Under the pieces are notes generated by a model. It had not been told where the DNA came from and made no database searches. It worked only from the letters and a program-made list of their open reading frames with translations. Both the position numbers and the translations under genes were made by a program. Below are positions 34,162 to 41,206 of a stretch of DNA of 41,206 nucleotides, piece by piece. Position 1 is the stretch's first letter; each line of letters starts with the position of its first letter. The stretch spans positions 1-41,206 of the forward strand of contig JAFDDH010000046.1 of assembly GCA_019310975.1 (NCBI GenBank). Direction: 5' to 3'. This stretch comes from Deltaproteobacteria bacterium. Its GTDB lineage: Bacteria > Myxococcota_A > UBA9160 > UBA4427.

Positions 34162-35874
34162 GTGCGCTGGTCGAATACGTTCATTCCCACTCTGCGTGAC
34201 GACCCCGCCGATGCGGAAGCGGTGAGCCACAAACTCCTCGTGCGGGCGGGCTTCATGCGTCAACTCATGGCCGGCGTCTACTCGCTGCTTCCACTGGGTC
34301 AGCGCGTTTCTCGCAAGATCCAGAACATCATCCGCGAGGAGATGGTGAAGAGCGGCGGTCAGGAGTTCGAGCTTCCGTGCATGCACCCGCGTGAGATCTG
34401 GGAGCGCAGCGGGCGCTGGGGAAAGCTCGAGGGCGACATGTTCCAGTTCACCGATCGTCGCGGCTCCGACGTCGGATTGGGGATGACCCACGAGGAGATC
34501 TTCGCCCACCTGGCGAGCGAGCTTCGCTCCTACAAGGCGTTGCCGCAGACCTGGTTCCAGTTCCAGTCCAAGTTCCGCGATGAGCAGCGTCCCAAGAGTG
34601 GCCTGCTGCGGGTGCGCGAGTTCACCATGAAGGACTCCTACTCGATGGACGTCGACTGGGACGGACTCGATCAGTCTTTCGACCGGCACTTCGAGGCGTA
34701 TCGGCGAATCTTCAAGCGACTCGGCTTCGAGACGGTGGCGGTCGAGGCCTCGTCGGGCGATATGGGGGGCAACGAGTCGATCGAGTTCATGCTGAAGACC
34801 GATGCAGGCGAGGACCGGATCGCTTCCTGCCCGGGCTGCGGCTACGCGGGCAACTTCGAGAAGGCAACGAGCCAGGTTGCCCAGATCGCGGACGCCGAAG
34901 GGCTGCCAGCTCCCGAGAAGTTCGCCACACCGGGCGTTCGCACGATCGAGGATCTTGCGAAGATGAAGGGCGGTGCGCCGGGCTCGCGGCAGATCAAGAC
35001 CCTCGTTTACTCGGTGGACGGCAAGCTCATCCTTCTCCTCCTATGCGGCGATGACACACTCGTAGAGCAGAAGCTCATCGACAACGTCGAAGGCCAAGAG
35101 ATCCGACCTGCCGAGCCTGCGGAGATCGAGGACGCACTCGGCGCATTGCCTGGCAGCCTCGGTGCGGTCGGCGTGAAGGATCTCTTCATCGTCGCGGACG
35201 AGGCGCTGCGCGGCCGGCGCGACATGGTGACGGGCGCAAACCAGGACGACTTCCACCTGCGCGGTGTCGACGTAGAGCGCGACATCGACGTAAAGGGCTG
35301 GCTGGACCTGCGCGAGGTCAAGATCGGCGAGGGCTGTCCGATGTGTGGCCAGCCGCTCGAGGTCTACAAGGCCCTCGAGGTCGGTCATATCTTCAAGCTG
35401 GGAACGAAGTACAGCGAGGCGATGGGGGCGACCGTGCTCGATCGGGACGGCAAGGCGGTTCCGATCGTGATGGGCTCCTACGGGATCGGCGTGGGGCGCA
35501 ATCTCGCCGGTATCGTCGAGGCGAATAACGACGAGTACGGGATCATGTGGCCCGTCAACGTGGCCCCCTTCGAAGTCGTAGTGAGTGTCGTCAAACCGAA
35601 GGATGTCGAGTGCTTGGAGGCGGGCGAGCGCATCTACGAGGCACTTCAAGGCGCCGGCATCGATGTCATCCTCGATGATCGCGACGAGCGGCCGGGCGTG
35701 AAGTTCAAGGACGCCGATCTCGTGGGGATCCCCTACCGGGTGACGGTCGGGCCGAAGGGACTCGCCAACGGTGTCGTCGAGCTGAAGCGGCGGCGCGACG
35801 GTGAGGCCAAGGACATCGAGGTCGCCCACGCGAGCGTGGTGATCAGCGAGGCGGTGCTCGACGAGCGCAGCTGA
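34162..35874 (+). CDS. proS: Prolyl-tRNA synthetase, bacterial type with editing insertion
   Basis: This 570-residue class II synthetase charges tRNA-Pro. Motif 1 lies near LMAGVYSLLPLGQRVSRKI, motif 2 in FQFQSKFRDEQRPKSGLLR and motif 3 in SYGIGVGRNLAGIVEANND. Between motifs 2 and 3 (about residues 220-380) lies the YbaK-like insertion that removes alanine from tRNA-Pro, e.g. GSRQIKTLVYSVDGKLIL and DMVTGANQDDFHLRGVD. The C-terminal anticodon-binding domain ends with DDRDERPGVKFKDADLVGIP. Length fits the bacterial ProS type (about 570). The start is GTG 34162, supported by AGGAGG 5-10 nt upstream. Confidence 0.95.
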   Translation: MRWSNTFIPTLRDDPADAEAVSHKLLVRAGFMRQLMAGVYSLLPLGQRVSRKIQNIIREEMVKSGGQEFELPCMHPREIWERSGRWGKLEGDMFQFTDRRGSDVGLGMTHEEIFAHLASELRSYKALPQTWFQFQSKFRDEQRPKSGLLRVREFTMKDSYSMDVDWDGLDQSFDRHFEAYRRIFKRLGFETVAVEASSGDMGGNESIEFMLKTDAGEDRIASCPGCGYAGNFEKATSQVAQIADAEGLPAPEKFATPGVRTIEDLAKMKGGAPGSRQIKTLVYSVDGKLILLLLCGDDTLVEQKLIDNVEGQEIRPAEPAEIEDALGALPGSLGAVGVKDLFIVADEALRGRRDMVTGANQDDFHLRGVDVERDIDVKGWLDLREVKIGEGCPMCGQPLEVYKALEVGHIFKLGTKYSEAMGATVLDRDGKAVPIVMGSYGIGVGRNLAGIVEANNDEYGIMWPVNVAPFEVVVSVVKPKDVECLEAGERIYEALQGAGIDVILDDRDERPGVKFKDADLVGIPYRVTVGPKGLANGVVELKRRRDGEAKDIEVAHASVVISEAVLDERS

Positions 35875-35891
35875 GAGGCTCGTCATCCGGC

Positions 35892-35897
35892 TATCAT
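35892..35897 (+). promoter_or_regulatory. Putative -10 element giving a leaderless CDP-alcohol transferase mRNA
   Basis: TATCAT at 35892-35897 lies exactly 6 nt before ATG 35904, and no Shine-Dalgarno sequence is present. Transcription would begin at or next to the start codon. No good -35 hexamer is visible. Confidence 0.35.
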
Positions 35898-35903
35898 GCC
35901 CGG

Positions 35904-36515
35904 ATGACGGGTAGGGGCTCGATGCCCGATATGGATGCGCGAGTAGACGCCAGCTCGGGTCGCTGGCTGACCGTCGCCAACGGGCTGACGGCGGTGCGCC
36001 TCGCGCTGGCGCCGGCCTGCGCGTCGGCGCTCGTGGCAGGTCTGGTCGGACAGGCCTTCATCTTCTTCTGGCTCGCGGTGGCAACCGATCTCACGGACGG
36101 CCTCGTGGCGCGCCGGCGCGGTGAGGAATCCGCGCTCGGCGCACTGCTCGATCACAGCACCGACGCGCTATTCGTCAGCTTCGGGCTCGCTGCATTGGCG
36201 ATGCGCGGCGAAGTGCCGGCGCTCTTGCCGCTCCTGGTCGTGCTCGCGTTCATCCAGTACGCGTTGGACTCGAGGGCGCTGGCCGGATATCCGCTGCGCA
36301 CGAGCATGGTCGGCCGTCATAATGGGATTGCGTACTACGTGCTCTTGGGCACGCCGGTGGTGCGCGACACCCTCTCGCTCGGCTGGCCGAGTGCGACGTG
36401 GGTGGAGGCGATCGGCTGGCTGCTCGTCGCGACCACTCTGATCTCCATGGCGGACCGCGCCATCGCCTGGGTGGTCAACCGAAGAGCTCTCGATTCGCGC
36501 GGCGGAGGAAGATGA
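35904..36515 (+). CDS. CDP-alcohol phosphatidyltransferase family protein
   Basis: This 203-residue membrane enzyme belongs to the family that makes phospholipids by displacing CMP from CDP-alcohols. The complete signature is present: D62, D65, G66, A69, R70, G79, D83 and D87 (D-x2-DG-x2-AR-x8-G-x3-D-x3-D). About five to six hydrophobic segments surround it. Similarity is not enough to choose between PgsA, Pss or another transferase. ATG 35904 is preferred; ATG 35922 and 35931 are possible. The 3' end overlaps the convergent flippase-like gene by 41 bp. The two neighbours on the other strand may serve the same membrane process. Confidence 0.85.
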   Translation: MTGRGSMPDMDARVDASSGRWLTVANGLTAVRLALAPACASALVAGLVGQAFIFFWLAVATDLTDGLVARRRGEESALGALLDHSTDALFVSFGLAALAMRGEVPALLPLLVVLAFIQYALDSRALAGYPLRTSMVGRHNGIAYYVLLGTPVVRDTLSLGWPSATWVEAIGWLLVATTLISMADRAIAWVVNRRALDSRGGGR

Positions 36516-37461
36516 GACCGATGGCGGCATTGAAGAAGATGAAGAAGTTGTGCTGCACGAAGCCGAAGGCCGTCATCTCGCCCGCGTGACCCGGGAAGAG
36601 CACCACCCAGAGCGTAATGGCGACCGTGCGCATTGGACCCGGTGTCGCGGCGCCGAAGAAGATGACCGGCAGGTAGCCCAGCATCTCCATCAGGCCGACC
36701 TCGATGCCGAAGAGATCCAGCGCCACGGTGTAGACGAAGACGGCGGAGAGCAGTGCGGGTGAGCGCAGCAGGATCACCATCGCGTACTGAGAGGGTACGG
36801 CCTCGCGAAAGGCCTTGAAGATCGGGCGCTCGCGAAATGACGCACCCGCCGCGATCCTCGCCTGGAAGAGGAGCACCCAGAATACGAAGAAGCCCGCAGC
36901 CACCAGAGCAATGATGGGGATGAGGCCAAACTCTTCGGGTAGGCTCTCGCGCCGCAGCGCCCAGCCCACCGTCGCCCATCCGAGCAGGTAGTAGAACTCG
37001 CAGAACATGATGAAGAGCATGCTCGAGCCCACCTCCCAGCCCGGCACGTCGTTGCGCCTGTTCAGGTAGAGCGCCATGGCACCCTTGCCCACCTGCTCGT
37101 TGACGATGGAGAGGATGTAGCTGCTTCCGCGGATCGGCAGCATATCGGTGTAGCTGACCTTGGTGTTGAACCAGTTGATGACGCGCCAGACCACCAATGT
37201 GTCGATCAGGAAGAAGAAGATCGAATACGGGACCATCAGGGCGAGCCACCGAAGCCAGTCGACGCGGCCAAAGATACCGCCCAGGTAGGCGGCCAGGTCC
37301 ATCTCTTCGCGCGCCGCAGCGCCGGATACCTTCGTGTAGAGGTACGCGAAGCAGATCACGGTGATCAGCCACGGAAGCGCCTTCTGCCAGAGCGGCGTGG
37401 GCGGACGCGCCGATTCCACTTCGGCGGCGTCGGGGATTGCGGGCGTGTCAGTCTCGCTCAT
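36475..37461 (-). CDS. Multi-pass membrane protein, LPG-synthase-TM / flippase-like family
   Basis: This 328-residue protein has about seven to eight hydrophobic segments, e.g. ALPWLITVICFAYLYTKV, LALMVPYSIFFFLIDTL, FGLIPIIALVAAGFFVFWV and GYLPVIFFGAATPGPM. The layout and motifs such as MLPIRGSSYILSIVNEQVGKG suggest the lysylphosphatidylglycerol synthase transmembrane (flippase-like, UPF0104-type) group, although the match is loose. No soluble synthase domain is fused, so a transport role is more likely than aminoacylation. The start ATG 37461 overlaps the stop of the upstream NAD(P)-binding gene (ATGA), so the two are coupled. It is convergent with the CDP-alcohol transferase. Confidence 0.65.
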   Translation of the reverse strand: MSETDTPAIPDAAEVESARPPTPLWQKALPWLITVICFAYLYTKVSGAAAREEMDLAAYLGGIFGRVDWLRWLALMVPYSIFFFLIDTLVVWRVINWFNTKVSYTDMLPIRGSSYILSIVNEQVGKGAMALYLNRRNDVPGWEVGSSMLFIMFCEFYYLLGWATVGWALRRESLPEEFGLIPIIALVAAGFFVFWVLLFQARIAAGASFRERPIFKAFREAVPSQYAMVILLRSPALLSAVFVYTVALDLFGIEVGLMEMLGYLPVIFFGAATPGPMRTVAITLWVVLFPGHAGEMTAFGFVQHNFFIFFNAAIGLIFLRRANRELFG

Positions 37462-38405
37462 GCGGCAGTGCGCTCCGGCCCGACGCAGAAGATCAGGGTC
37501 TCGTCGAGTGGTGTGAGGGTGAGGTCGAGGCGGTCGCAGGCGGCGGCCACGTCGACGCGATCATCGTGTTGCAGGATCTCGAACATCGCCGGCGTGATGG
37601 GTGGATTCTGGGCGACGCGTCCCAGCACCGCCGCGAAGAGGCGGCCGACCATGACAGGGATGGGCACGACGCGCGGCCCTTCGGCACCGATGAGCGCGGC
37701 GGCACGTTTCACCAGATCGCGGTGCGCGAGCTGCTCGGGCCCACCCAGATCGAGCGCAACCGACTCGCTCGACACGTCGCGCCCAGCGGCCAGGATCGCA
37801 CTGACGACGTCGCGCGAGTCGATGGGCTGCTGGATGCTGGATCCACCGGCGACCAGCAAGGTCCACTTCGCACGCGCCTGCGCGCCGAGGGCCGCGGACG
37901 CATAGTCGTCCGGCCCGAGCACCATGGGGACGCGGAGCACTGTGACTGGCGTGCGCCCTCCCAGTAGGATCGCCTCGGCGCGCCCCTTCGAGGCCAGGCA
38001 GCAATTCGCAGAGTCGGGACGAGAGCCGAGGATGCTCAGGTAGACGATGCGTCGCGCACGGGTCTCGGCCGCCATCTCGGCCAGCACCCGGCAAGTGTCC
38101 TCGTGTGCGGCCTGGTACGTGGCGCCGCCGCCTTCCTTGATGATGCCAACGGTGTGGACGATGCTGTCGCAGCCCCTGGTGGCCTGGCGCAGCGAGTCCG
38201 CGCTCGTGTAGTCGCCGATCACGATCTCCGCCGCACTCGCTCCGGGCAGCGAGCGGACCTGCTCGGCCGCGCGCTCGGAGCGTACAAGAGCGCGAACCCG
38301 GCGGGCTTCTCCCTTGGACCCACCGGCGCAGAGCCCTTCGATCAGCGCTTGCCCGATATGGCCATTGGCCCCGGTGATCAGGATGCGCTGGGCGCCGTCC
38401 GACAT
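37458..38405 (-). CDS. NAD(P)-binding (NmrA / NDUFA9-like) atypical SDR protein
   Basis: This 315-residue protein has the Rossmann dinucleotide motif GANGHIGQA (G12, G15, G18), then GCDSIVHTVGII and RIVYLSILGS, as in atypical short-chain dehydrogenases of the NmrA/NDUFA9 type. The usual YxxxK catalytic pair is not evident; LASKGRAEAILLG occupies that place, so redox activity is uncertain. Members may act as redox sensors, assembly factors or reductases on sugar or isoprenoid derivatives. It is translationally coupled to the downstream flippase-like gene. ATG 38405 is 50 bp from the divergent serine hydrolase fragment. Confidence 0.85.
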   Translation of the reverse strand: MSDGAQRILITGANGHIGQALIEGLCAGGSKGEARRVRALVRSERAAEQVRSLPGASAAEIVIGDYTSADSLRQATRGCDSIVHTVGIIKEGGGATYQAAHEDTCRVLAEMAAETRARRIVYLSILGSRPDSANCCLASKGRAEAILLGGRTPVTVLRVPMVLGPDDYASAALGAQARAKWTLLVAGGSSIQQPIDSRDVVSAILAAGRDVSSESVALDLGGPEQLAHRDLVKRAAALIGAEGPRVVPIPVMVGRLFAAVLGRVAQNPPITPAMFEILQHDDRVDVAAACDRLDLTLTPLDETLIFCVGPERTAA

Positions 38406-38440
38406 GCCCTTAGACTAGCGGGCGGTTCGGCCGCGTCCTG

Positions 38441-38446
38441 TACCCT
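38441..38446 (+). promoter_or_regulatory. Putative -10 element just before the serine hydrolase fragment
   Basis: TACCCT at 38441-38446 lies 8 nt before ATG 38455 with no Shine-Dalgarno sequence. The same hexamer serves as the -10 in the candidate cimA promoter. The -35 region is poor. Confidence 0.3.
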
Positions 38447-38454
38447 CTGTGGCC

Positions 38455-38790
38455 ATGCGGCGAAGAGCACGCCGAGCGCTGCTTTCGGGCGCACTCGGAC
38501 TGCTGGCCATGGCCAGCAGTCCGGCTGCGGCCGCCGGCCCGTTCCGCACGATCGGCGCGCGCGCGCCGCTGCCCGCCCAGGCGGCCGACGTGCCCTGGCC
38601 CACGTCGACCTGGCCAACAGCTTCGCCGCCGGAGGGCTTTGACGGCGCCGCCTTCCAGGAGGCAGTGGATCGCAGCTTCGCGCGCATCGGGCGTGGCGGA
38701 CATGCAGATACGCGCGCCCTCGTCGTCGTGCATCGCGGTGCAATCGTGTACGAGCGCTACGCGGAAGGCTTCGGCTGCACGCTGGACTGA
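38455..38790 (+). pseudogene. Serine hydrolase (beta-lactamase-like, class C type) truncated before its active site
   Basis: This 111-residue frame starts with a signal peptide (MRRRARRALLSGALGLLAMA, cleaved near AAAAGPF). It then reads like the N-terminus of exported beta-lactamase-family serine hydrolases: FQEAVDRSFARIG and ALVVVHRGAIVYERYAEGFG. In family members the next residues lead into the catalytic SxxK motif, and the enzyme continues for about 300 residues. Here the frame ends with CTLD and a stop at 38788-38790, 4 bp from the convergent sufT gene. Neither other frame continues the family. More than two thirds of the gene is therefore missing, probably by deletion, and the product cannot be active. 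Confidence 0.78.
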
Positions 38791-38794
38791 GCGC

Positions 38795-39220
38795 CTAGAC
38801 GTTCAGCTGCAATCGCGCCGCCGGCGACATCATATCCATGCTCCACGGCGGCTCCCAGACCAGCTCGAGGCGCACTTCACGGACTCCTTCGACACCACGC
38901 GCCTTGGCCTCGATTTCTGGCGGCAGGATCTCGGCGGCTGGGCACATCGGCGTGGTGAGTGTCATGACGATGTGGACCGAGCTGTCGTCGGCGACATTCA
39001 ACTCGTAGATCAACCCGAGCTCGTAGATGTCCACCGGGATCTCGGGATCGTAGACGGTCTTCATGGCCGCGATGACGTCGTACTCGATATCAGCGGCCGG
39101 CCTGGTCGGTGCCTGCGCGCCGGCGTCCGCAGAGCTCGCCTCGGGCACCGCCGCAGGATTTGTCTCACCTTCCGTGGAAGTCTCGATCTGTTCGTCGTCT
39201 CGTTCGGTCATTCGATTCAT
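38795..39220 (-). CDS. sufT: SufT / MIP18-type Fe-S assembly protein (DUF59)
   Basis: This 141-residue protein has an acidic, poorly conserved N-terminus of about 50 residues and then a DUF59 domain: AMKTVYDPEIPVDIYELGLI, TLTTPMCPAAE with the conserved cysteine, and VREVRLELVWEPPWSMDMMS. SufT helps mature Fe-S proteins. ATG 39220 lies 5 bp after the sufU stop; ATG 39211 is an alternative. The frame is open further upstream inside sufU but without family features. As the last gene of the suf operon it is followed after 4 bp by the truncated serine hydrolase on the other strand, so its terminator may have been removed. Confidence 0.88.
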   Translation of the reverse strand: MNRMTERDDEQIETSTEGETNPAAVPEASSADAGAQAPTRPAADIEYDVIAAMKTVYDPEIPVDIYELGLIYELNVADDSSVHIVMTLTTPMCPAAEILPPEIEAKARGVEGVREVRLELVWEPPWSMDMMSPAARLQLNV

Positions 39221-39225
39221 CCTGG

Positions 39226-39678
39226 CTACTCGGTCTTCGCCGTCGTGCCCCGGTTGCCGATCGCAGCGCGCAGTGTGTGCCACGCCAACGTTGCACACTT
39301 GACACGCATTGGGTACTCGCGCACGCCGGAGAAGACGGCCAGCTTGCCGTGCGATCCGATGTTCACGGGTGCGTCGGGCGCGCTCGTCACCAGCTCGTGG
39401 AAGCGACAAAAGTCCTCCTCGATCTCCGCGATTCGCCTGCCCTTCACGCGCTCGGTCATCAGTGACGCGGAGGCGGTCGAGATCGCGCATCCGGCGCCCT
39501 CGAAGGCCACATCGACGACCCGGTCGTCCTCCAGCTCGAGATAGACGGTGAGCTTGTCACCGCAGAGAGGGTTGTGGCCGTCGGCCTTGCGGTCGGCGTT
39601 CTCGAGCGCGCCGAAGTTTCTCGGCTTCTTGTTGTGGTCGAGAATCGTCGCCTGGTAGAGGTCGCGCAGCTCGTCCAT
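39226..39678 (-). CDS. sufU: SufU-type iron-sulfur scaffold / sulfur-transfer protein
   Basis: This 150-residue protein has the three conserved cysteines of SufU: NPLCGDKLTVYL, GAGCAISTASASLM and MRVKCATLAWHTL. SufU-type proteins accept sulfur from the SufS cysteine desulfurase and pass it to the SufBCD scaffold. The insertion ERVKGRRIAEIEEDFCRF between the second and third cysteines favours SufU over IscU. The start overlaps the sufS stop codon (TGATG). Confidence 0.92.
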   Translation of the reverse strand: MDELRDLYQATILDHNKKPRNFGALENADRKADGHNPLCGDKLTVYLELEDDRVVDVAFEGAGCAISTASASLMTERVKGRRIAEIEEDFCRFHELVTSAPDAPVNIGSHGKLAVFSGVREYPMRVKCATLAWHTLRAAIGNRGTTAKTE

Positions 39679-40910
39679 CAGCGGAAGATCTCCAGCGTGT
39701 CCCGAACGGCTGCAGCCAGGACGTCCACCTCATCATGCGTGTTGTAGAGCGAGAACGAAGCGCGCACCGTGGCGGGCACGCCGAAGATCTCCATCAGGGG
39801 TTGTGCGCAGTGATGGCCGACCCGCACCGCGATGCCAGCCTGATCGAGCACGGTGCCGACGTCGTGGGCGTGCACGCCGTCGACCACGAAGGAGACCACC
39901 GCGGCCTTCTGGCGCGCGGTACCGATCAAACGCAGCCCTTCGATGGCGCCGAGGGCCTCGGTGGCGTGAACGAGGAGTGCGTGCTCGTGGGTCGCAATGC
40001 GATCGCGTCCGATCTCCTCCAGGTAGTGGATGGCTGGCGAGAGACCGATGGCGCCGGCGATGTCGGGTGTACCGGCCTCGAATTTATGTGGCACGGGTGC
40101 GTAGGTGGACTTCTCGAAGGTCACCGACTCGATCATCTCGCCACCGCCCAGGAAGGGCGGCATGGCGTCGAGGATCGGCAAGCGTCCGTAGAGGACGCCG
40201 ATGCCGCTCGGTCCGAAGAGCTTGTGGCCCGAGAACGCGTAGAAGTCGCAGCCGAGGGCGGCGACGTCCACCTTCATATGGGGCACCGCCTGGGCGCCGT
40301 CCACCAGCACCGTGATACCGCGCTCCTTCGCGATTGCGATCATCTCAGCCAGTGGATTGATGGTGCCGAGCGCATTCGAGACGTGGGAGATTGCGACCAG
40401 CTTCGTGTGCTCTCCGAGCAGCGCCTCGAACTCGTCGAGCAGCACATCTCCGCGCTCATCGATCGGTGCTACGCGAAGAACTGTGCCCCGCCGTTCGCCG
40501 AGCATCTGCCAAGGGACGATGTTGGCGTGGTGTTCCATGGCGGTGATGACGATTTCGTCACCGGCGCCGAGGTTCTCCTCGCCCCAGGTCCGCGCCACGA
40601 GGTTGATGGCCTCCGTGGTGTTGCGTACGAAGACGATCTCGCGCGCATCCGCGGCGCCCAGGAAGCGCTGCACGACCTCGCGTGCTGCCTCGAAGCGCCT
40701 GGTCGCCTCGGCACTGAGCTGATAAATGCCGCGATGGATGTTCGCGTAGCCGCTTGTGTAGAAGTCCTGGATGGCGTCGAGGACTACCTGCGGCTTTTGG
40801 GCGCTGGCGGCAGTGTCCAGGAAGACGAGCGGCTTGCCGCGGATCTCGCGCTCTAGGATCGGGAAGTCTCGGCGGATCGCCTCGACGTCGAAGGGGCGCG
40901 AATCGCTCAT
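39678..40910 (-). CDS. sufS: Cysteine desulfurase SufS
   Basis: This 410-residue PLP enzyme takes sulfur from cysteine for Fe-S assembly. The PLP lysine is K230 in FYAFSGHKLFGPSGIGVLYG. The catalytic cysteine is C368 in VRVGHHCAQPLM. LVFLDTAASAQKP at the N-terminus, ITAMEHHANIVPWQ and ISHVSNALGTINP are typical of the SufS/CsdA group. The frame is open upstream to 41120, but ATG 40910 gives the normal SufS N-terminus and overlaps the sufD stop (ATGA). Overlapping ends link sufD, sufS and sufU in one message. Confidence 0.95.
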   Translation of the reverse strand: MSDSRPFDVEAIRRDFPILEREIRGKPLVFLDTAASAQKPQVVLDAIQDFYTSGYANIHRGIYQLSAEATRRFEAAREVVQRFLGAADAREIVFVRNTTEAINLVARTWGEENLGAGDEIVITAMEHHANIVPWQMLGERRGTVLRVAPIDERGDVLLDEFEALLGEHTKLVAISHVSNALGTINPLAEMIAIAKERGITVLVDGAQAVPHMKVDVAALGCDFYAFSGHKLFGPSGIGVLYGRLPILDAMPPFLGGGEMIESVTFEKSTYAPVPHKFEAGTPDIAGAIGLSPAIHYLEEIGRDRIATHEHALLVHATEALGAIEGLRLIGTARQKAAVVSFVVDGVHAHDVGTVLDQAGIAVRVGHHCAQPLMEIFGVPATVRASFSLYNTHDEVDVLAAAVRDTLEIFR

Positions 40911-41206
40911 GCGGAGCCCTCCCCGATCGTGGCGCGCAGCGCCTTGGCGACATGCGCTCGGCTCCAGGCTGCGATTGCGGGGTCCGGCAGTGCATCGCAG
41001 ATCTCGTTCGCGAAGCCGCGCGTAAGCAGCACACGGGCATCGGACTCCGAGAGTCCGCGAGAGCGGAGATAGAAGAGGGCGTCCGCGTCGAGCTGTCCGA
41101 TTGTCGCACCGTGGCTGCACTTCACGTCATTGGCGTAGATCTCGAGCTGCGGCTTGGTGTCGATCTCTGCACGATCCGTCAGCAGCAGATTCGGATTCGA
41201 CTGGCG
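40907..41206 (-). CDS. sufD: SufD, Fe-S cluster assembly scaffold subunit (C-terminal part, 5' end outside window)
   Basis: The last 99 codons are present; the gene enters from the right edge of the window. The sequence LLLTDRAEIDTKPQLEIYAN followed by DVKCSHGATIGQLD, then ALFYLRSRGLSESDARVLL and GFANEICDALPDP, is the typical SufB/SufD core beta-helix end and C-terminal helices. ALFYLRSRGL favours SufD, and so does the position directly before sufS. The SufBCD complex builds Fe-S clusters. The stop overlaps the sufS start (ATGA). sufB and sufC are expected to the right. Confidence 0.92.
   Translation of the reverse strand, partial: RQSNPNLLLTDRAEIDTKPQLEIYANDVKCSHGATIGQLDADALFYLRSRGLSESDARVLLTRGFANEICDALPDPAIAAWSRAHVAKALRATIGEGSA

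Overview
This is a 41.2 kb stretch of GC-rich bacterial chromosome, densely packed with genes on both strands. It has about 33 intact or nearly intact genes, three visibly damaged ones, one tRNA, and no phage, transposon, CRISPR or rRNA sequence. The gene content suggests a free-living, respiring, Gram-negative-like bacterium: several lipoproteins, a glycolate oxidase, SfsA, RNase D, acetyl-CoA synthetase, and a SUF-only Fe-S operon. The (R)-citramalate synthase is of the Leptospira type. The combination fits an uncultured lineage around the former Deltaproteobacteria (Myxococcota, Binatota or similar), but this placement is inference.

Layout. 1-228 holds the 3' end of a DUF3604-like gene, and 309-1523 an MBL-fold hydrolase. 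A CAU tRNA with a terminator-like hairpin follows at 1594-1705. Next come a LuxR-type regulator and a lipoprotein on the minus strand. 3729-8881 is a plus-strand operon with a TPR/zincin metallopeptidase followed by glcD-glcE-glcF. 8872-13826 (minus) is cimA followed by two lipoproteins of unknown function. 14104-20645 holds housekeeping and accessory enzymes: an RluA-family pseudouridine synthase, a YbaK-type deacylase, a CaiB CoA-transferase, an O-methyltransferase, a GNAT acetyltransferase, a metallophosphoesterase and a SET protein. 20682-25173 (minus) is cca, a broken mutY, sfsA and an M23 peptidase. 25308-27722 is a collision of a truncated phosphoglycerate-mutase-like gene with acsA. 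pepP, a 608-bp noncoding segment and rnd follow. 31020-35874 (plus) holds a FIST protein, an IclR regulator, ilvE and proS. 35904-38405 holds membrane-lipid-type genes (CDP-alcohol phosphatidyltransferase, flippase-like protein) and an NAD(P)-binding protein. The window ends with a truncated serine hydrolase and the sufD-sufS-sufU-sufT operon, which runs off the right edge.

How the genes work together. GlcDEF oxidises glycolate to glyoxylate. CimA and IlvE supply the first and last steps of pyruvate-derived isoleucine synthesis but lie 20 kb apart. ProS carries its own editing insertion, and a separate YbaK-type protein may add trans-editing. SufD, SufS, SufU and SufT build Fe-S clusters, which GlcF needs.

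The most notable signal is not a new defence or metabolic system. Three loci appear to have lost DNA: mutY lacks an internal segment of about 30 codons and is frameshifted; acsA and its convergent neighbour have both lost their 3' ends at a single joint; and a serine hydrolase stops just before its catalytic SxxK motif. Either this genome is accumulating deletions or the assembly has dropped sequence at these points. Secondary signals are an AT-rich palindrome and phased 10-bp repeats in the 29.1-29.7 kb gap, a 9-bp tandem repeat made of in-frame stop codons, and several genes with a -10-like hexamer 6-9 nt before the start codon and no Shine-Dalgarno sequence, which suggests leaderless transcripts.
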